From: Candidatus Peregrinibacteria bacterium CG10_big_fil_rev_8_21_14_0_10_49_16
GTDB lineage: Bacteria > Patescibacteriota > Gracilibacteria > Peribacterales > Peribacteraceae
Assembly (NCBI GenBank): GCA_002772605.1
Contig: PFDS01000045.1
Coordinates: 1-25,123 of the forward strand
DNA length: 25,123 nt
Direction of reading: 5' to 3'
Made by a program: the position numbers and the translations under genes. Shown here piece after piece: positions 6,286-14,469 of the stretch (its first letter is position 1; the number at the start of each line of letters is the position of its first letter). Under the pieces are notes generated by a model. The model saw only the letters and a list, made by a program, of their open reading frames with translations, did not search any database and had not been told where the DNA came from.

Positions 6286-7019
6286 ACATTGATGTCTACA
6301 CCAGCACTGGCACCAAAAAAGGAAGTTCTCTGCTCCCAAGTTCTGTATTTGAAGCTGTCATTAATGAAGGATTGATGCATCAGGCTCTCGTGCGTCAGCA
6401 GAGTAACCGCAGACGTTCGACAGCGCATACGAAGAGTCGGGGCGAAGTGCAGGGGTCGACACGCAAGCTCTACCAACAGAAAGGAACGGGGCAGGCGCGA
6501 CGTGGTTCCATCCGTTCACCTCTCCTTCGCGGGGGCGGAAAAGCGTTTGGCTCAAAGAAGAACCGTAATTACAACAAGGATATGCCGAAGAGTATGCGTC
6601 GTGCAGCACTTCGTTCCTGCCTCTCACTGCAGGCCAAAAATGGCAATATTCTTGGGTTAGACGCATATCCAGATCAAGTCAAAACGAAGGTCGTCTTTAC
6701 GCTTCTGCAGAAACTTCCTGTCACCATTGGGAGGCAAATTCTGTTTGTGACGGCCGACAAGCACACGGCACTGTCGCGTTCGGCCAGAAATATTCCTAGG
6801 GTGAAGACAGTGATCGCGGCATATCTCAACCCTGAAGATGTTCTTGGAGCGAGGCACATTATCTTTCTCACTGACGCGCTCAAAAAAACAGAGGAGGTGT
6901 TTGGCCAGCGAAAGGAAGCACCAGCCGTGACCAAAGCTCCGGCGGGTAAGAAGGAAGCACCAGAAAAGAAAGAAAGAAAGAAAGCGAAAAAGACTCCTTC
7001 AAAAGCATCTGCATCATGA
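6282..7019 (+). CDS. rplD: 50S ribosomal protein L4 (uL4)
   Basis: The protein has 245 aa against about 201-207 usually. The TKSRGEVQGSTRKLYQQKGTGQARRGS segment is the conserved rRNA-binding loop that lines the exit tunnel. The added length is a C-terminal tail from about residue 210, rich in Ala, Lys, Pro and Glu, probably disordered. In some bacteria L4 also represses its own operon; nothing here tests that. The gene overlaps rplC and rplW by 4 nt each, so translation is probably coupled. Confidence 0.96.
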   Translation: MNIDVYTSTGTKKGSSLLPSSVFEAVINEGLMHQALVRQQSNRRRSTAHTKSRGEVQGSTRKLYQQKGTGQARRGSIRSPLLRGGGKAFGSKKNRNYNKDMPKSMRRAALRSCLSLQAKNGNILGLDAYPDQVKTKVVFTLLQKLPVTIGRQILFVTADKHTALSRSARNIPRVKTVIAAYLNPEDVLGARHIIFLTDALKKTEEVFGQRKEAPAVTKAPAGKKEAPEKKERKKAKKTPSKASAS

Positions 7020-7318
7020 GAACATCTCACATCATTCTCGGCCCCCTCTTCACGGAAAAGACCGAACGCCTGAAAGGTGGAAAGACGTTTACGATTCACG
7101 TGGTTCAGTCTGCAGACAAGATTTCCATTCAGAAGGAAATAGAGCGTTTATACGATGTACAGGTGCGTGATGTGCGTGTGATTCGTGTACCCGGGAAGTC
7201 GCGTCTGACTGCCAAGGGTTCTATCGAGAAGAGGAAGCTTTCAAAGAAGGCGATGGTGACGCTGAAACCCGAAAGTAAGCCCTTAGACTTAGCTGCATTC
7301 CGTTCTTCCTCATCCTAG
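7016..7318 (+). CDS. rplW: 50S ribosomal protein L23 (uL23)
   Basis: The protein has 100 aa, the usual length. It has the expected N-terminal LGPLFTEKTERL segment (compare ITEKxxxL) and the central VRDVRVIRVPGKSR strand-loop. L23 sits at the tunnel exit and docks trigger factor and SRP. The start overlaps the rplD stop by 4 nt, and rplB begins 2 nt after the stop. Confidence 0.94.
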   Translation: MRTSHIILGPLFTEKTERLKGGKTFTIHVVQSADKISIQKEIERLYDVQVRDVRVIRVPGKSRLTAKGSIEKRKLSKKAMVTLKPESKPLDLAAFRSSSS

Positions 7319-7320
7319 AA

Positions 7321-8172
7321 ATGCCTATTCGCAAATGTAAACCAACGAGCCCGGCACGACGTCAGATGACGATCGCTGACTTCTCCGACCTCACGAAGAA
7401 GGAGCCGGAAAAATCTCTCACGAAGGGAAAGAAGCGACTCTCAGGACGTGACAGTGCCGGTCGCGTATCCATTCGTCGGCGTGGCGGAGGACATAAGCGG
7501 AAATATCGTTTGATTGATTTTAAGCGCATGGATAAAGCCGGTATACCGGGAACGGTCGTGGCGTTGGAGTACGATCCCAATCGGTCTGTTCGCATCGCTC
7601 TGGTGCAGTATTATGATGGAGAGAAACGGTACATTTTGGCTCCGGAGAGATTGAGTATCGGTGATACGGTTGTGTGTGCGGATCGCACGAAAGTACGAAC
7701 GGGAAATCGTATGCAACTGCAAAATATTCCTGTGGGGTACAAAGTGTACAATATTGAGTTGCAGCCTCTGAAAGGCGGTCAGATTGTGCGTTCTGCAGGA
7801 ACGAGTGCTGTGCTCATGGGGTTTGATGGCGTCTTTGCCATCTTGCAGCTTCCCAGTGGTGAAGTACGCAAAGTGCATAGAGAGTGCGCGGCGAGCATCG
7901 GTACTCTCGGTAATGCGGAACATAATTTAATTACCATTGGAAAAGCCGGTCGCATGCGTTGGCTTGGGCGGCGTCCGAAGGTGCTTGGAAAATCTATGAA
8001 CCCCGTCGACCATCCGCATGGGGGAGGTGAAGGGCACAGTCCCATTGGTCTCAGGAAAGGACCGCGGACCCCATGGGGGAAACCGGCTCTCGGTGTGAAA
8101 ACACGCAGGTTCAAGAAGGCGTCGACGAAACTGATTGTTCGCAGGCGTCAGCGTAAACCCAAGAAGAAGTAG
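7321..8172 (+). CDS. rplB: 50S ribosomal protein L2 (uL2)
   Basis: The protein has 283 aa (usual about 275). The N-terminal KCKPTSPARRQMT, the central RRGGGHKRKYRLIDFKR and the C-terminal NPVDHPHGGGEGHSPIG are the family signatures. The His in the HPHGGGEG segment lies near the peptidyl transferase region. L2 is needed for subunit joining. It starts 2 nt after rplW without a Shine-Dalgarno sequence. Confidence 0.98.
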   Translation: MPIRKCKPTSPARRQMTIADFSDLTKKEPEKSLTKGKKRLSGRDSAGRVSIRRRGGGHKRKYRLIDFKRMDKAGIPGTVVALEYDPNRSVRIALVQYYDGEKRYILAPERLSIGDTVVCADRTKVRTGNRMQLQNIPVGYKVYNIELQPLKGGQIVRSAGTSAVLMGFDGVFAILQLPSGEVRKVHRECAASIGTLGNAEHNLITIGKAGRMRWLGRRPKVLGKSMNPVDHPHGGGEGHSPIGLRKGPRTPWGKPALGVKTRRFKKASTKLIVRRRQRKPKKK

Positions 8173-8220
8173 CTCTCGTATTCTATTACTTTTCCTATCC
8201 ATACTCTACCATCTTCACCT

Positions 8221-8526
8221 ATGTCCCGATCGCTCAAAAAAGGCCCCTACGTTGATCCGCGTCTTCATAAGAAGGTGATGGCCATGGTCGACAGTGGAGA
8301 GAAGAAGGTCGTGAAAACCTGGTCTCGTGACAGTGATATTCCACCGGAGTGGGTTGGCTTCACGTTTGCCGTTCATAACGGAAAGGAATTCACGCCGGTG
8401 TATATCACCGAGCAGATGGTGGGACACAAATTGGGGGAATTCTCCTGGACAACCAAGTTCAAAATCCATGGTGGAAAAATGGCCGAGGCGCAAGGTAAGG
8501 GTGCTGTCGTGACTGCTTCCACGTAA
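8221..8526 (+). CDS. rpsS: 30S ribosomal protein S19 (uS19)
   Basis: The protein has 101 aa (usual about 92). MSRSLKKGPYVD, VYITEQMVGHKLGEFS and a C-terminal GGKMAEAQGKGA are diagnostic. S19 binds the 30S head with S13. The 48-nt leader (8173-8220) has one G and no Shine-Dalgarno sequence. Confidence 0.97.
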   Translation: MSRSLKKGPYVDPRLHKKVMAMVDSGEKKVVKTWSRDSDIPPEWVGFTFAVHNGKEFTPVYITEQMVGHKLGEFSWTTKFKIHGGKMAEAQGKGAVVTAST

Positions 8527-8534
8527 CTCTTCGT

Positions 8535-8918
8535 ATGAAAGCTCATCTCAAATCAGTGCGCATTGCTCCAAAGAAGGCCAATCTTGTAGCCAAGATCGTT
8601 CGTGGGATGCCTGTGCGCGATGCGCAGGAGGTATTGCGAATAACAAATAAGAAAGCTGCTCGTATTCTCGAAAAACTTCTGCGTTCCGCACAGGCGAATG
8701 CAGAGCATAATGATAAGCAGAGTGCGAGCGCGCTCGAAATTCGCGAAATTGTTGTGAACGAGGGAGGTGCATATCGCCGCGGTGTGCCACGCGCACGAGG
8801 ACGAGTGCGTCCGATTCGGAAAAGGTTGAGTCATATCACGCTTCTTCTCGGCGTTCGTGAGGAAAAATCTAGGAAAAAGGAGAAAGATATGCCAAAATCT
8901 CCTTCAGCTTCCTCATAA
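8535..8918 (+). CDS. rplV: 50S ribosomal protein L22 (uL22)
   Basis: The protein has 127 aa (usual about 110). KSVRIAPKKANLVAKIVRG and the YRRGVPRARGRVRPIRKRLSH-type hairpin that lines the exit tunnel are present. This hairpin is where macrolide-resistance changes occur in other bacteria. The C-terminus extends by about 15 Lys- and Ser-rich residues. It follows rpsS by 8 nt. Confidence 0.96.
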   Translation: MKAHLKSVRIAPKKANLVAKIVRGMPVRDAQEVLRITNKKAARILEKLLRSAQANAEHNDKQSASALEIREIVVNEGGAYRRGVPRARGRVRPIRKRLSHITLLLGVREEKSRKKEKDMPKSPSASS

Positions 8919-8921
8919 CGT

Positions 8922-9587
8922 ATGGGTCAAAAAGTAAACCCCAACGGCATTCGCATTGGTATCACGCATTCGTGGCCGAGTCACTGGTTTGCGAAAGGAA
9001 GTCGCTTCCGTTCGTACCTTCTGCAAGACGTGCAGATTAAAAAATACATTCGCGGTCGCCTGCGTGATGCAGGAATCAGCAAGATTGAAATCGAGCGCAG
9101 CAAGAAAGTGTCCATTGTCATTCATACCAGCAAGCCTGGTGTGATTATTGGAAAGCAGGGAGCGGCAATTGAGGAGCTGCGCAAAGATATCGAGCGGACG
9201 TTTGGCATTACGGTAACGGTAGATATTCAAGAAGTTCGCAGTCCAGAATCAGATGCTGAGGTGATTGCCGAAACGATCCAAGGGCAAATTGAGAGGCGCA
9301 TGCCATACCGTCGTGCGGTGAAAATGTCTCTTGAGAAAGCGATGCAGGCAGGAGCTGTGGGTGTGAAGATCACCGTGTCCGGTCGGTTGAATGGTGCGGA
9401 GATTGCGCGTGGAGATCTCTTCAAGAGTGGGAATATTCCTTTGCAAACCTTGCGTGCCAATGTGCAGTACGCACGACGTCATGCGCTGACCAAGTATGGC
9501 ACTATCGGTATTCAGGTGTGGGTCTATAAGGGAATGGTCTTCAAGAAGATCGAACATGTACAAAGTTCCGCCCTTCAATCCTCCTAA
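8922..9587 (+). CDS. rpsC: 30S ribosomal protein S3 (uS3)
   Basis: The protein has 221 aa (usual 210-233). MGQKVNPNGIRIG opens it, a KH domain follows (KPGVIIGKQGAAIEELRKD), and the C-terminal domain has IKITVSGRLNGAEIARGD-type sequence. S3 helps form the mRNA entry channel and its helicase activity. It starts 3 nt after rplV. Confidence 0.97.
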   Translation: MGQKVNPNGIRIGITHSWPSHWFAKGSRFRSYLLQDVQIKKYIRGRLRDAGISKIEIERSKKVSIVIHTSKPGVIIGKQGAAIEELRKDIERTFGITVTVDIQEVRSPESDAEVIAETIQGQIERRMPYRRAVKMSLEKAMQAGAVGVKITVSGRLNGAEIARGDLFKSGNIPLQTLRANVQYARRHALTKYGTIGIQVWVYKGMVFKKIEHVQSSALQSS

Positions 9588-9605
9588 GCTCTACTTTTAT
9601 TTTCA

Positions 9606-10031
9606 ATGCTAGAACCTAAAAAAATTCGTCGGCGTAGACAGCATCGTCGCAGAAGCTCTCCTAAGGGCAAAGCGCAACGTGGCACACGGTTAGCGTTTGG
9701 TTCTGCCGGACTCAAGGCGATGACAAGTGGAGAACTGACAGCGCGTCAGATCGAGGCAGCGCGTAAAGCAATCACCCACACGGTGCAACGCAGTGGAAAG
9801 ATTTGGATTCGTATATTTCCACACACGCCCGTGACAAAGAAGGCAGCGGAGGTGCCGATGGGAGGAGGGAAAGGATCTCCAGAGTACTACGCGATTTCTA
9901 TCCAAAGGGGTGTGATCGTATTTGAAATGGATGGTGTTTCTGAAGCAGTCGCACGCGAAGCGCTGCGACGAGCAGGACACAAATTGCCAGTCAAAACACG
10001 TGTTGTTTTCCGTCATGGGCGCGAATCATGA
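9606..10031 (+). CDS. rplP: 50S ribosomal protein L16 (uL16)
   Basis: The protein has 141 aa (usual 136-140). RGTRLAFGSAGLKAM, WIRIFPHTPVTKK and the PMGGGKGSPEYY motif are characteristic. L16 helps place the acceptor arm of A-site tRNA. The stop overlaps rpmC by 4 nt. The upstream gap (9588-9605) is pyrimidine-rich, without a Shine-Dalgarno sequence. Confidence 0.97.
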   Translation: MLEPKKIRRRRQHRRRSSPKGKAQRGTRLAFGSAGLKAMTSGELTARQIEAARKAITHTVQRSGKIWIRIFPHTPVTKKAAEVPMGGGKGSPEYYAISIQRGVIVFEMDGVSEAVAREALRRAGHKLPVKTRVVFRHGRES

Positions 10032-10246
10032 GTACAGCAAGAGAATTACGGGCTATGGATCCAAAAGAACTGCTGCGTGAAGCGGAGAAATTGTCAGATC
10101 AGCTGCAGAAAACCCGCCTTGCTGTGCGTCTTGGAAAAGAGAAAAATACGGCAAAATGTCGTGATCTCCAGAAAAAACATGCGAGAATTCACAGCGTATT
10201 GCGTGAAAAAGAGCTTGAAACTACACTTTCTTCCTCCTCTATATGA
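10028..10246 (+). CDS. rpmC: 50S ribosomal protein L29 (uL29)
   Basis: The protein has 72 aa (usual about 63-70). The ATARELRAMDPKELLREAEKL-like first helix and the RLGKEKNTAKCRDLQKKHARI second helix match the L29 hairpin. It sits near the tunnel exit beside L23. Position between rplP and rpsQ, with 4-nt overlaps on both sides, supports the call despite the variable sequence. Confidence 0.9.
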   Translation: MSTARELRAMDPKELLREAEKLSDQLQKTRLAVRLGKEKNTAKCRDLQKKHARIHSVLREKELETTLSSSSI

Positions 10247-10611
10247 CCACAAAGCGCGGTATTGTCAGTGGCACCAAGATGACAGGCACAGTAAGTGTGA
10301 CTGTGGAGCGCTATGCTATGCATCCGATCTATCGAAAGCAGTTTCGTGTGAGTAAGGCGTTTCTTGTAGATCCTAATGGGATCGAAGTGGGAAAAGGAGA
10401 TGAAGTCGAAATTACAGAATGTCGTCCAATCAGTAAGCGAAAACATTTCAAGATTACCAAAGTGATCAAGACGGCTCCGCGCACGGACGAGATGCATGAG
10501 GAAGAAGGTGTGGAAGAAGCGATGCATAGGGGGAAGGATCCAAAAGACGTACAAGAAACACAAGACTCAAAAGAGACGAGTATTTCCTTTGATTCTTCTT
10601 CAAAAACATGA
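10243..10611 (+). CDS. rpsQ: 30S ribosomal protein S17 (uS17) with long C-terminal tail
   Basis: The protein has 122 aa against about 84-90 usually. The OB-fold part (about 1-83) contains GIVSGTKMTGTVSVTVER, HPIYRKQFRVSKAF and VEITECRPISKRKHFKI, all typical. The remaining 39 residues form an acidic and Ser-rich tail not normally found in S17. S17 is a primary 16S binding protein. The gene overlaps rpmC and rplN by 4 nt each. Confidence 0.94.
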   Translation: MTTKRGIVSGTKMTGTVSVTVERYAMHPIYRKQFRVSKAFLVDPNGIEVGKGDEVEITECRPISKRKHFKITKVIKTAPRTDEMHEEEGVEEAMHRGKDPKDVQETQDSKETSISFDSSSKT

Positions 10612-10976
10612 TTCAGCAACAGAGCTATCTCCGGGTTGCCGACAATTCCGGCGCAAAGAAAGTGATGTGTATTCGCGTACTTGGTGGTACCCGTCGACGT
10701 TATGCAGGTATTGGTGATGTCATCATTGTTTCTGTCAAAGAAGCCGAACCTCGCGGCAATGTGAAGAAGAAGGCAGTGGAGCGCGCAGTTGTGGTTCGAA
10801 CGAAAAATGCTACCAAGAGGAAAGATGGCACGAGTATTCGTTTTAGCGACAATGCATGTGTCATCATTCAGAAAGATAGCCTGCCAAAAGGCACGCGTAT
10901 CTTCGGCCCTGTTGCACGCGAGCTGCGTGGAAAGGGATACCAGAAAATTATCTCTCTTGCTCCTGACGTTCTGTAG
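10608..10976 (+). CDS. rplN: 50S ribosomal protein L14 (uL14)
   Basis: The protein has 122 aa, the usual length, and no tail. MIQQQSYLRVADNSGAKKVMC, RVLGGTRRRYAGIGD and the C-terminal GPVARELRGKGYQKIISLAPDVL are near-universal L14 sequence. L14 contacts 16S rRNA across the subunit interface. It starts by a 4-nt overlap with rpsQ. Confidence 0.98.
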   Translation: MIQQQSYLRVADNSGAKKVMCIRVLGGTRRRYAGIGDVIIVSVKEAEPRGNVKKKAVERAVVVRTKNATKRKDGTSIRFSDNACVIIQKDSLPKGTRIFGPVARELRGKGYQKIISLAPDVL

Positions 10977-10982
10977 TTTCCC

Positions 10983-11471
10983 ATGAAGATCCGTACCGGC
11001 GACACTGTCGTTATCACCACAGGCAAGGACAAGGGAAAAGTGGCCAAAGTGCTGCGTGTGCTCGCAGAGGAGAATAGATTGATCGTTGAGGGGGTGAATA
11101 TGCGCACCAAGCATATACGAAAAACTCCACAGAAACCCGGGGAACGCATTCGCTACGAAGCATCACTGCATGCCAGTAATGTCATGCTCATAGATGCGAA
11201 GACGAAGAAGCGCACACGTGTACGTTTTGAAGTGCATCCGAATGGCGGGAAGTTTCGCATTGCCGTGAAGAGCGGCGAAGCCGTTGACGGAAAAGGAGCG
11301 CGAGTGAGTAAGAAGGATGCACCGAAAGCGCCGAAATCTTCACATCGCAAATCGTCCAGAGAAGATGCAAATATGGCAAAGAAAAGTTCGTCGCGCGAGA
11401 CAGCAAGTCGTCGCGATGAAATCGACAGGAGCAGCGGACCGTCCCATGTACAACATTCCCGCGGTTCATAA
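10983..11471 (+). CDS. rplX: 50S ribosomal protein L24 (uL24) with long C-terminal tail
   Basis: The protein has 162 aa against about 102-105 usually. The KOW motif is at the N-terminus (IRTGDTVVITTGKDKGKVAKV), and VEGVNMRTKHIRKTPQKPGERI with its following strands completes a normal L24. About 60 further residues, rich in Ser, Lys and Arg, form a probably disordered tail. The tail is really encoded: the stop shares one base with the rplE start (TAATG). L24 starts 50S assembly. Confidence 0.94.
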   Translation: MKIRTGDTVVITTGKDKGKVAKVLRVLAEENRLIVEGVNMRTKHIRKTPQKPGERIRYEASLHASNVMLIDAKTKKRTRVRFEVHPNGGKFRIAVKSGEAVDGKGARVSKKDAPKAPKSSHRKSSREDANMAKKSSSRETASRRDEIDRSSGPSHVQHSRGS

Positions 11472-12052
11472 TGGCACACGCTTCACTACATAACAGGCTC
11501 CGTGGTCCTATCGCCACTGCTCTCAAGAAAGAGTTGAAGATCGACAATGTCCACGCGCTACCGAAGCTGCAGAAAGTCGTGGTGAACGTGGGGATTAATA
11601 AAACGAAAATGGACGGAAAGGAAATGTACGAATACATCGAGGACTCTCTGAGTCGGATCACCGGTCAGAAACCGAAGTACTGTCTTTCTCGCAAAGCGAT
11701 TTCGAATTTCAAAATTCGTCAGGGGGCAGTTGTTGGTGCGATGGTCACATTGCGCGGGCATCGCATGGAAGAGTTTGTCGATCGACTTATCAGTTACGCA
11801 TTGCCTCGTATTCGGGATTTTCGTGGTCTTCCTGACAAGCTGGACGGTCGTGGCAATTACGCTATTGGTATTCTCGATCATTCTATTTTCCCTGAAATTC
11901 CTCCTCCAGATACATTGAAAGTATTTGGCTTGCAGGTGCAATTCTGCATCAACGCCAGGAATGATAATGAGGCGAAAGCCTTGCTAAAAGCCATTGGTGT
12001 CCCCTTCCGTCCCAAAAAACCCGAGTCAGCTTCTCATCATGAATCTTCCTAA
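11471..12052 (+). CDS. rplE: 50S ribosomal protein L5 (uL5)
   Basis: The protein has 193 aa (usual about 180). LHNRLRGPIATAL, KLQKVVVNVGINK, GQKPKYCLSRKAISNFKIRQG and the RDFRGLPDKLDGRGNYAIGILDH region match L5. L5 binds 5S rRNA and contacts P-site tRNA. Its ATG overlaps the rplX stop by one base. The last 10 or so residues are Ser- and His-rich. Confidence 0.97.
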   Translation: MAHASLHNRLRGPIATALKKELKIDNVHALPKLQKVVVNVGINKTKMDGKEMYEYIEDSLSRITGQKPKYCLSRKAISNFKIRQGAVVGAMVTLRGHRMEEFVDRLISYALPRIRDFRGLPDKLDGRGNYAIGILDHSIFPEIPPPDTLKVFGLQVQFCINARNDNEAKALLKAIGVPFRPKKPESASHHESS

Positions 12053-12058
12053 AATCCC

Positions 12059-12086
12059 TATTCCCTATAACCTATTCCCTATAACC
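12059..12086. repeat. 14-bp perfect tandem repeat in the rpsN leader
   Basis: The unit tattccctataacc occurs twice in a row (12059-12072 and 12073-12086) in the 41-nt gap between rplE and rpsN. It is free of G. It lies in the likely translation initiation region and probably arose by slippage. Confidence 0.85.
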
Positions 12087-12093
12087 TAGCCTT

Positions 12094-12318
12094 ATGGCTC
12101 GTCGCTCAATCGTTATCAGTCAGCAGAGAAAGCTCCAGAAACTTCTGAGAGACAAACAGCACGGGCGAAAATCACGATTTGCAACGCGGGCGTATAACCG
12201 CTGTCAACTCTGCGGAAGGAGACACGGATACATGCGTTTCTTTGGTACCTGTCGTATTTGTTTCCGAGAGCTTGCCAGTAATGGTGAGATTCCCGGTATT
12301 ACAAAATCTTCCTGGTAA
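12094..12318 (+). CDS. rpsN: 30S ribosomal protein S14, zinc-binding type (uS14)
   Basis: The protein has 74 aa. Four cysteines in two CxxC pairs (C37, C40, C53, C56) form the zinc ribbon of the short S14 type, usually 61 aa. The C-terminal FRELASNGEIPGITKSSW matches the family. The extra length is at the N-terminus. S14 binds the 30S head. The 41-nt leader has one G and a tandem repeat, with no Shine-Dalgarno sequence. Confidence 0.96.
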   Translation: MARRSIVISQQRKLQKLLRDKQHGRKSRFATRAYNRCQLCGRRHGYMRFFGTCRICFRELASNGEIPGITKSSW

Positions 12319-12321
12319 CTT

Positions 12322-12708
12322 ATGACGTACGTTACTGACCCCATTGCCGACCTGCTCACGCGCATCCGTAATGCGCAGGGGGCGCGACGTCCCGGCTGCC
12401 TTGTACCGTGGTCGCGCGTCAAGCAACAAGTGTGCGATCTCCTCGTGCGTGAAGGCTGGCTCTTGGAGGCAAAGAAAGAAGGAGAAGGAATTCATCAGCA
12501 TATTGTCATTCGCTTCGTTCCACAAAAAACGCTCGAGCTCAAGCGGGTGAGTAAACCCGGCAGAAGGCAGTACATCAGTGCTGCAGATCTCAAACCGGTA
12601 TTGCAAGGCTTTGGCATAGCTGTGCTCACAACGAGTAAAGGCATCATGACCGATGCTGAAGCTCGCAAACAGCGGGTGGGAGGAGAAATACTCTGTACCA
12701 TCTGGTAA
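12322..12708 (+). CDS. rpsH: 30S ribosomal protein S8 (uS8)
   Basis: The protein has 128 aa (usual about 130). TDPIADLLTRIRNAQGAR opens it, and the C-terminal VLTTSKGIMTDAEARKQRVGGEILCTIW carries the STSxG and GGE motifs in near-standard form. S8 binds helix 21 of 16S rRNA and in E. coli represses the spc operon. It starts 3 nt after rpsN. Confidence 0.97.
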   Translation: MTYVTDPIADLLTRIRNAQGARRPGCLVPWSRVKQQVCDLLVREGWLLEAKKEGEGIHQHIVIRFVPQKTLELKRVSKPGRRQYISAADLKPVLQGFGIAVLTTSKGIMTDAEARKQRVGGEILCTIW

Positions 12709-12710
12709 CT

Positions 12711-13268
12711 ATGTCGCGTATTGGAAAAAAACCAGTGGCTCTTCCGTCCGGCGTTACCGTCGAGGTCAAACATGGTGTCGTACACGTCAGTGGACCAAAA
12801 GGTGAACTGACGTATACACATCTTCCTTGCGTGAAGATTGTGGTTGATGCACAAGAAGGAGTGCGTATCGAAGTTCTGAAAGAAACGCGTGAAAGTCGTG
12901 CTTACCATGGTCTGACGCGCGCACTCATCGCGAACATGGTGCAGGGTGTTTCTCAAGGATACGAAAAGCAGTTGGAATTGATTGGCGTGGGTTACAAGGC
13001 ACAGGTGAAAGGAAAGACAATAACACTGCACCTGGGATTCTCAAATCCAAAAGATTTTGCCCTGCCGGAAGGAGTGGAGGCGGAGCAGGATGAGAAGAAT
13101 AAAAATATTCTTACAATTCGTGGCATTGACAAACACCTTGTCGGTCAGACTGCTGCAGCAATCCGTGCATTTCGTCCACCGGAACCCTATAAAGGCAAGG
13201 GCGTGCGGTACGTTGGTGAGTATGTGCGACGTAAGGTTGGAAAAGCTGCTGCGAAGGCTGCTGCATAA
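12711..13268 (+). CDS. rplF: 50S ribosomal protein L6 (uL6)
   Basis: The protein has 185 aa (usual about 177). MSRIGKKPVALPSGV, GPKGELTY and the C-terminal RPPEPYKGKGVRYVGEYVRRKVGKAA are diagnostic. L6 lies near the factor-binding site. The C-terminus ends in a short Ala-rich stretch. It follows rpsH by 2 nt. Confidence 0.98.
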   Translation: MSRIGKKPVALPSGVTVEVKHGVVHVSGPKGELTYTHLPCVKIVVDAQEGVRIEVLKETRESRAYHGLTRALIANMVQGVSQGYEKQLELIGVGYKAQVKGKTITLHLGFSNPKDFALPEGVEAEQDEKNKNILTIRGIDKHLVGQTAAAIRAFRPPEPYKGKGVRYVGEYVRRKVGKAAAKAAA

Positions 13269-13277
13269 TCTCTTTCT

Positions 13278-13625
13278 ATGTCTCTTTCTTCTAAGTACAT
13301 TCACCGGCTTCGCAGAAAGATACGCATTCGGTCTCGTGTACAAGGGTCCGGCGAACGTCCGCGCCTCTGCGTACACCGTTCACTGGTGCAGCTTTCCGTA
13401 CAAGTGATCGATGACTCGACAGGGAAGACGCTTGTTGCGGCTTCTTCTAAAGAAGCGAAAGCGCCACTGACCATCGATGGGGCCAAAAAGGTGGGAGCGC
13501 TTCTTGCGAAGAAGGCAAAGGATGCCAAGATTACCAAAATTGTCTTTGATCGCAATGCCTATAAATATCATGGTCGCATCAAAGCACTTGCTGATGCAGC
13601 TCGCGAAGGCGGTCTTCAGTTTTAA
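13278..13625 (+). CDS. rplR: 50S ribosomal protein L18 (uL18)
   Basis: The protein has 115 aa (usual about 117). GSGERPRLCVHRSLVQLSVQVIDD, FDRNAYKYHGRIKALADAAREGGLQF and the basic N-terminus match L18, which brings 5S rRNA into the 50S subunit. It follows rplF by 9 pyrimidine-rich bases. Confidence 0.97.
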   Translation: MSLSSKYIHRLRRKIRIRSRVQGSGERPRLCVHRSLVQLSVQVIDDSTGKTLVAASSKEAKAPLTIDGAKKVGALLAKKAKDAKITKIVFDRNAYKYHGRIKALADAAREGGLQF

Positions 13626-13660
13626 TCACCACCTATTTTCTACCATCTATAACTTCACTT

Positions 13661-14230
13661 ATGGCTAAAACCTCCCGTCCAGACCGGCAGCGCAAAGACC
13701 GTCGTGAACCGTCAGAGTTTGCAGAAACCACTCTGTCCGTGGATCGTGTGACGCGTGTGGTAAAAGGAGGACGACGTATGCGTTTTCGTGCCATTGTCGT
13801 GGTGGGAAACCGGAAAGGAAAAGTCGGCATTGGAACAGGGAAGGCGAATGAGGTTCAGGCAGCTGTGCAGAAGGCATCCAAGAATGCCAAACGTGCCATG
13901 GTGAGTATTCCCCTGGTAGGAGGAACGATTCCACATACTGTCGAAGTGAAATTTAAAGCCGCAAAGTTACGTCTCATTCCTGCCGCAGAGGGAACGGGAA
14001 TTATTGTGGGCGGATCTCCTCGCACGGTTTTGGAGCATGCGGGCGTAAAAGATGTTCTGAGCAAGCGTTTTGGTACAACGAACAAGCTCGTCAATGCGCA
14101 GGCACTCATGAAAGCGTTAGCCAAACTCCGTCAGCCAAAAGCCGCCGCTGCTGCACAGGAGACGGAAACAAAAAAAGAGGAGGTAAAGAAAGAAGAGAAT
14201 GTGAAAGAAGAGAAGAAGGGCGACGAATAG
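13661..14230 (+). CDS. rpsE: 30S ribosomal protein S5 (uS5)
   Basis: The protein has 189 aa (usual about 165). The S5 N-terminal dsRBD-like part (VKGGRRMRFRAIVVVGNRKGKVGIGTGKANEV) and C-terminal part (GGTIPHTVEVKF, GSPRTVLEHAGVKDVLSKRFGT) are clear. About 35 C-terminal residues form an Ala-rich then Lys/Glu-rich tail. S5 affects decoding fidelity and the mRNA channel. The 35-nt leader (13626-13660) has no G. The next gene would normally be rpmD, which is absent. Confidence 0.97.
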   Translation: MAKTSRPDRQRKDRREPSEFAETTLSVDRVTRVVKGGRRMRFRAIVVVGNRKGKVGIGTGKANEVQAAVQKASKNAKRAMVSIPLVGGTIPHTVEVKFKAAKLRLIPAAEGTGIIVGGSPRTVLEHAGVKDVLSKRFGTTNKLVNAQALMKALAKLRQPKAAAAAQETETKKEEVKKEENVKEEKKGDE

Positions 14231-14372
14231 GAACGAGGTCTTCCGGATCTCATATCATGACGACCACTAAAAGTTGCCACACCCTATAAATTTTTACAGT
14301 GGTATTTATAAATTATGTAAAAGTAGAAAATTTCTTTTAGTAGAAAACAAAAAAATTGAACAAAAATTGTGT

Positions 14373-14398
14373 ATACCAATTAACTAGCGAATTGGTAT
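14373..14398. promoter_or_regulatory. Operator-like perfect inverted repeat
   Basis: ATACCAATT (14373-14381) and AATTGGTAT (14390-14398) are perfect inverted copies around an 8-nt centre. A TATAAA box lies just downstream (14410-14415). The half-sites are one helical turn or more apart, as for a dimeric regulator. The regulator is unknown. Confidence 0.5.
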
Positions 14399-14469
14399 GC
14401 AAAAAGTAGTATAAAACACATGTCTGTTCAACAGGAGGATGTGCAATCTGTGTTTTAGATAAAATGTCT

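Noticed and set aside
14433..14462. AGGAGG followed by a 7-codon ORF as a leader peptide for the hydrolase
   Set aside because: The ATG directly abuts AGGAGG, leaving no normal spacing, and the encoded peptide has no attenuator features.
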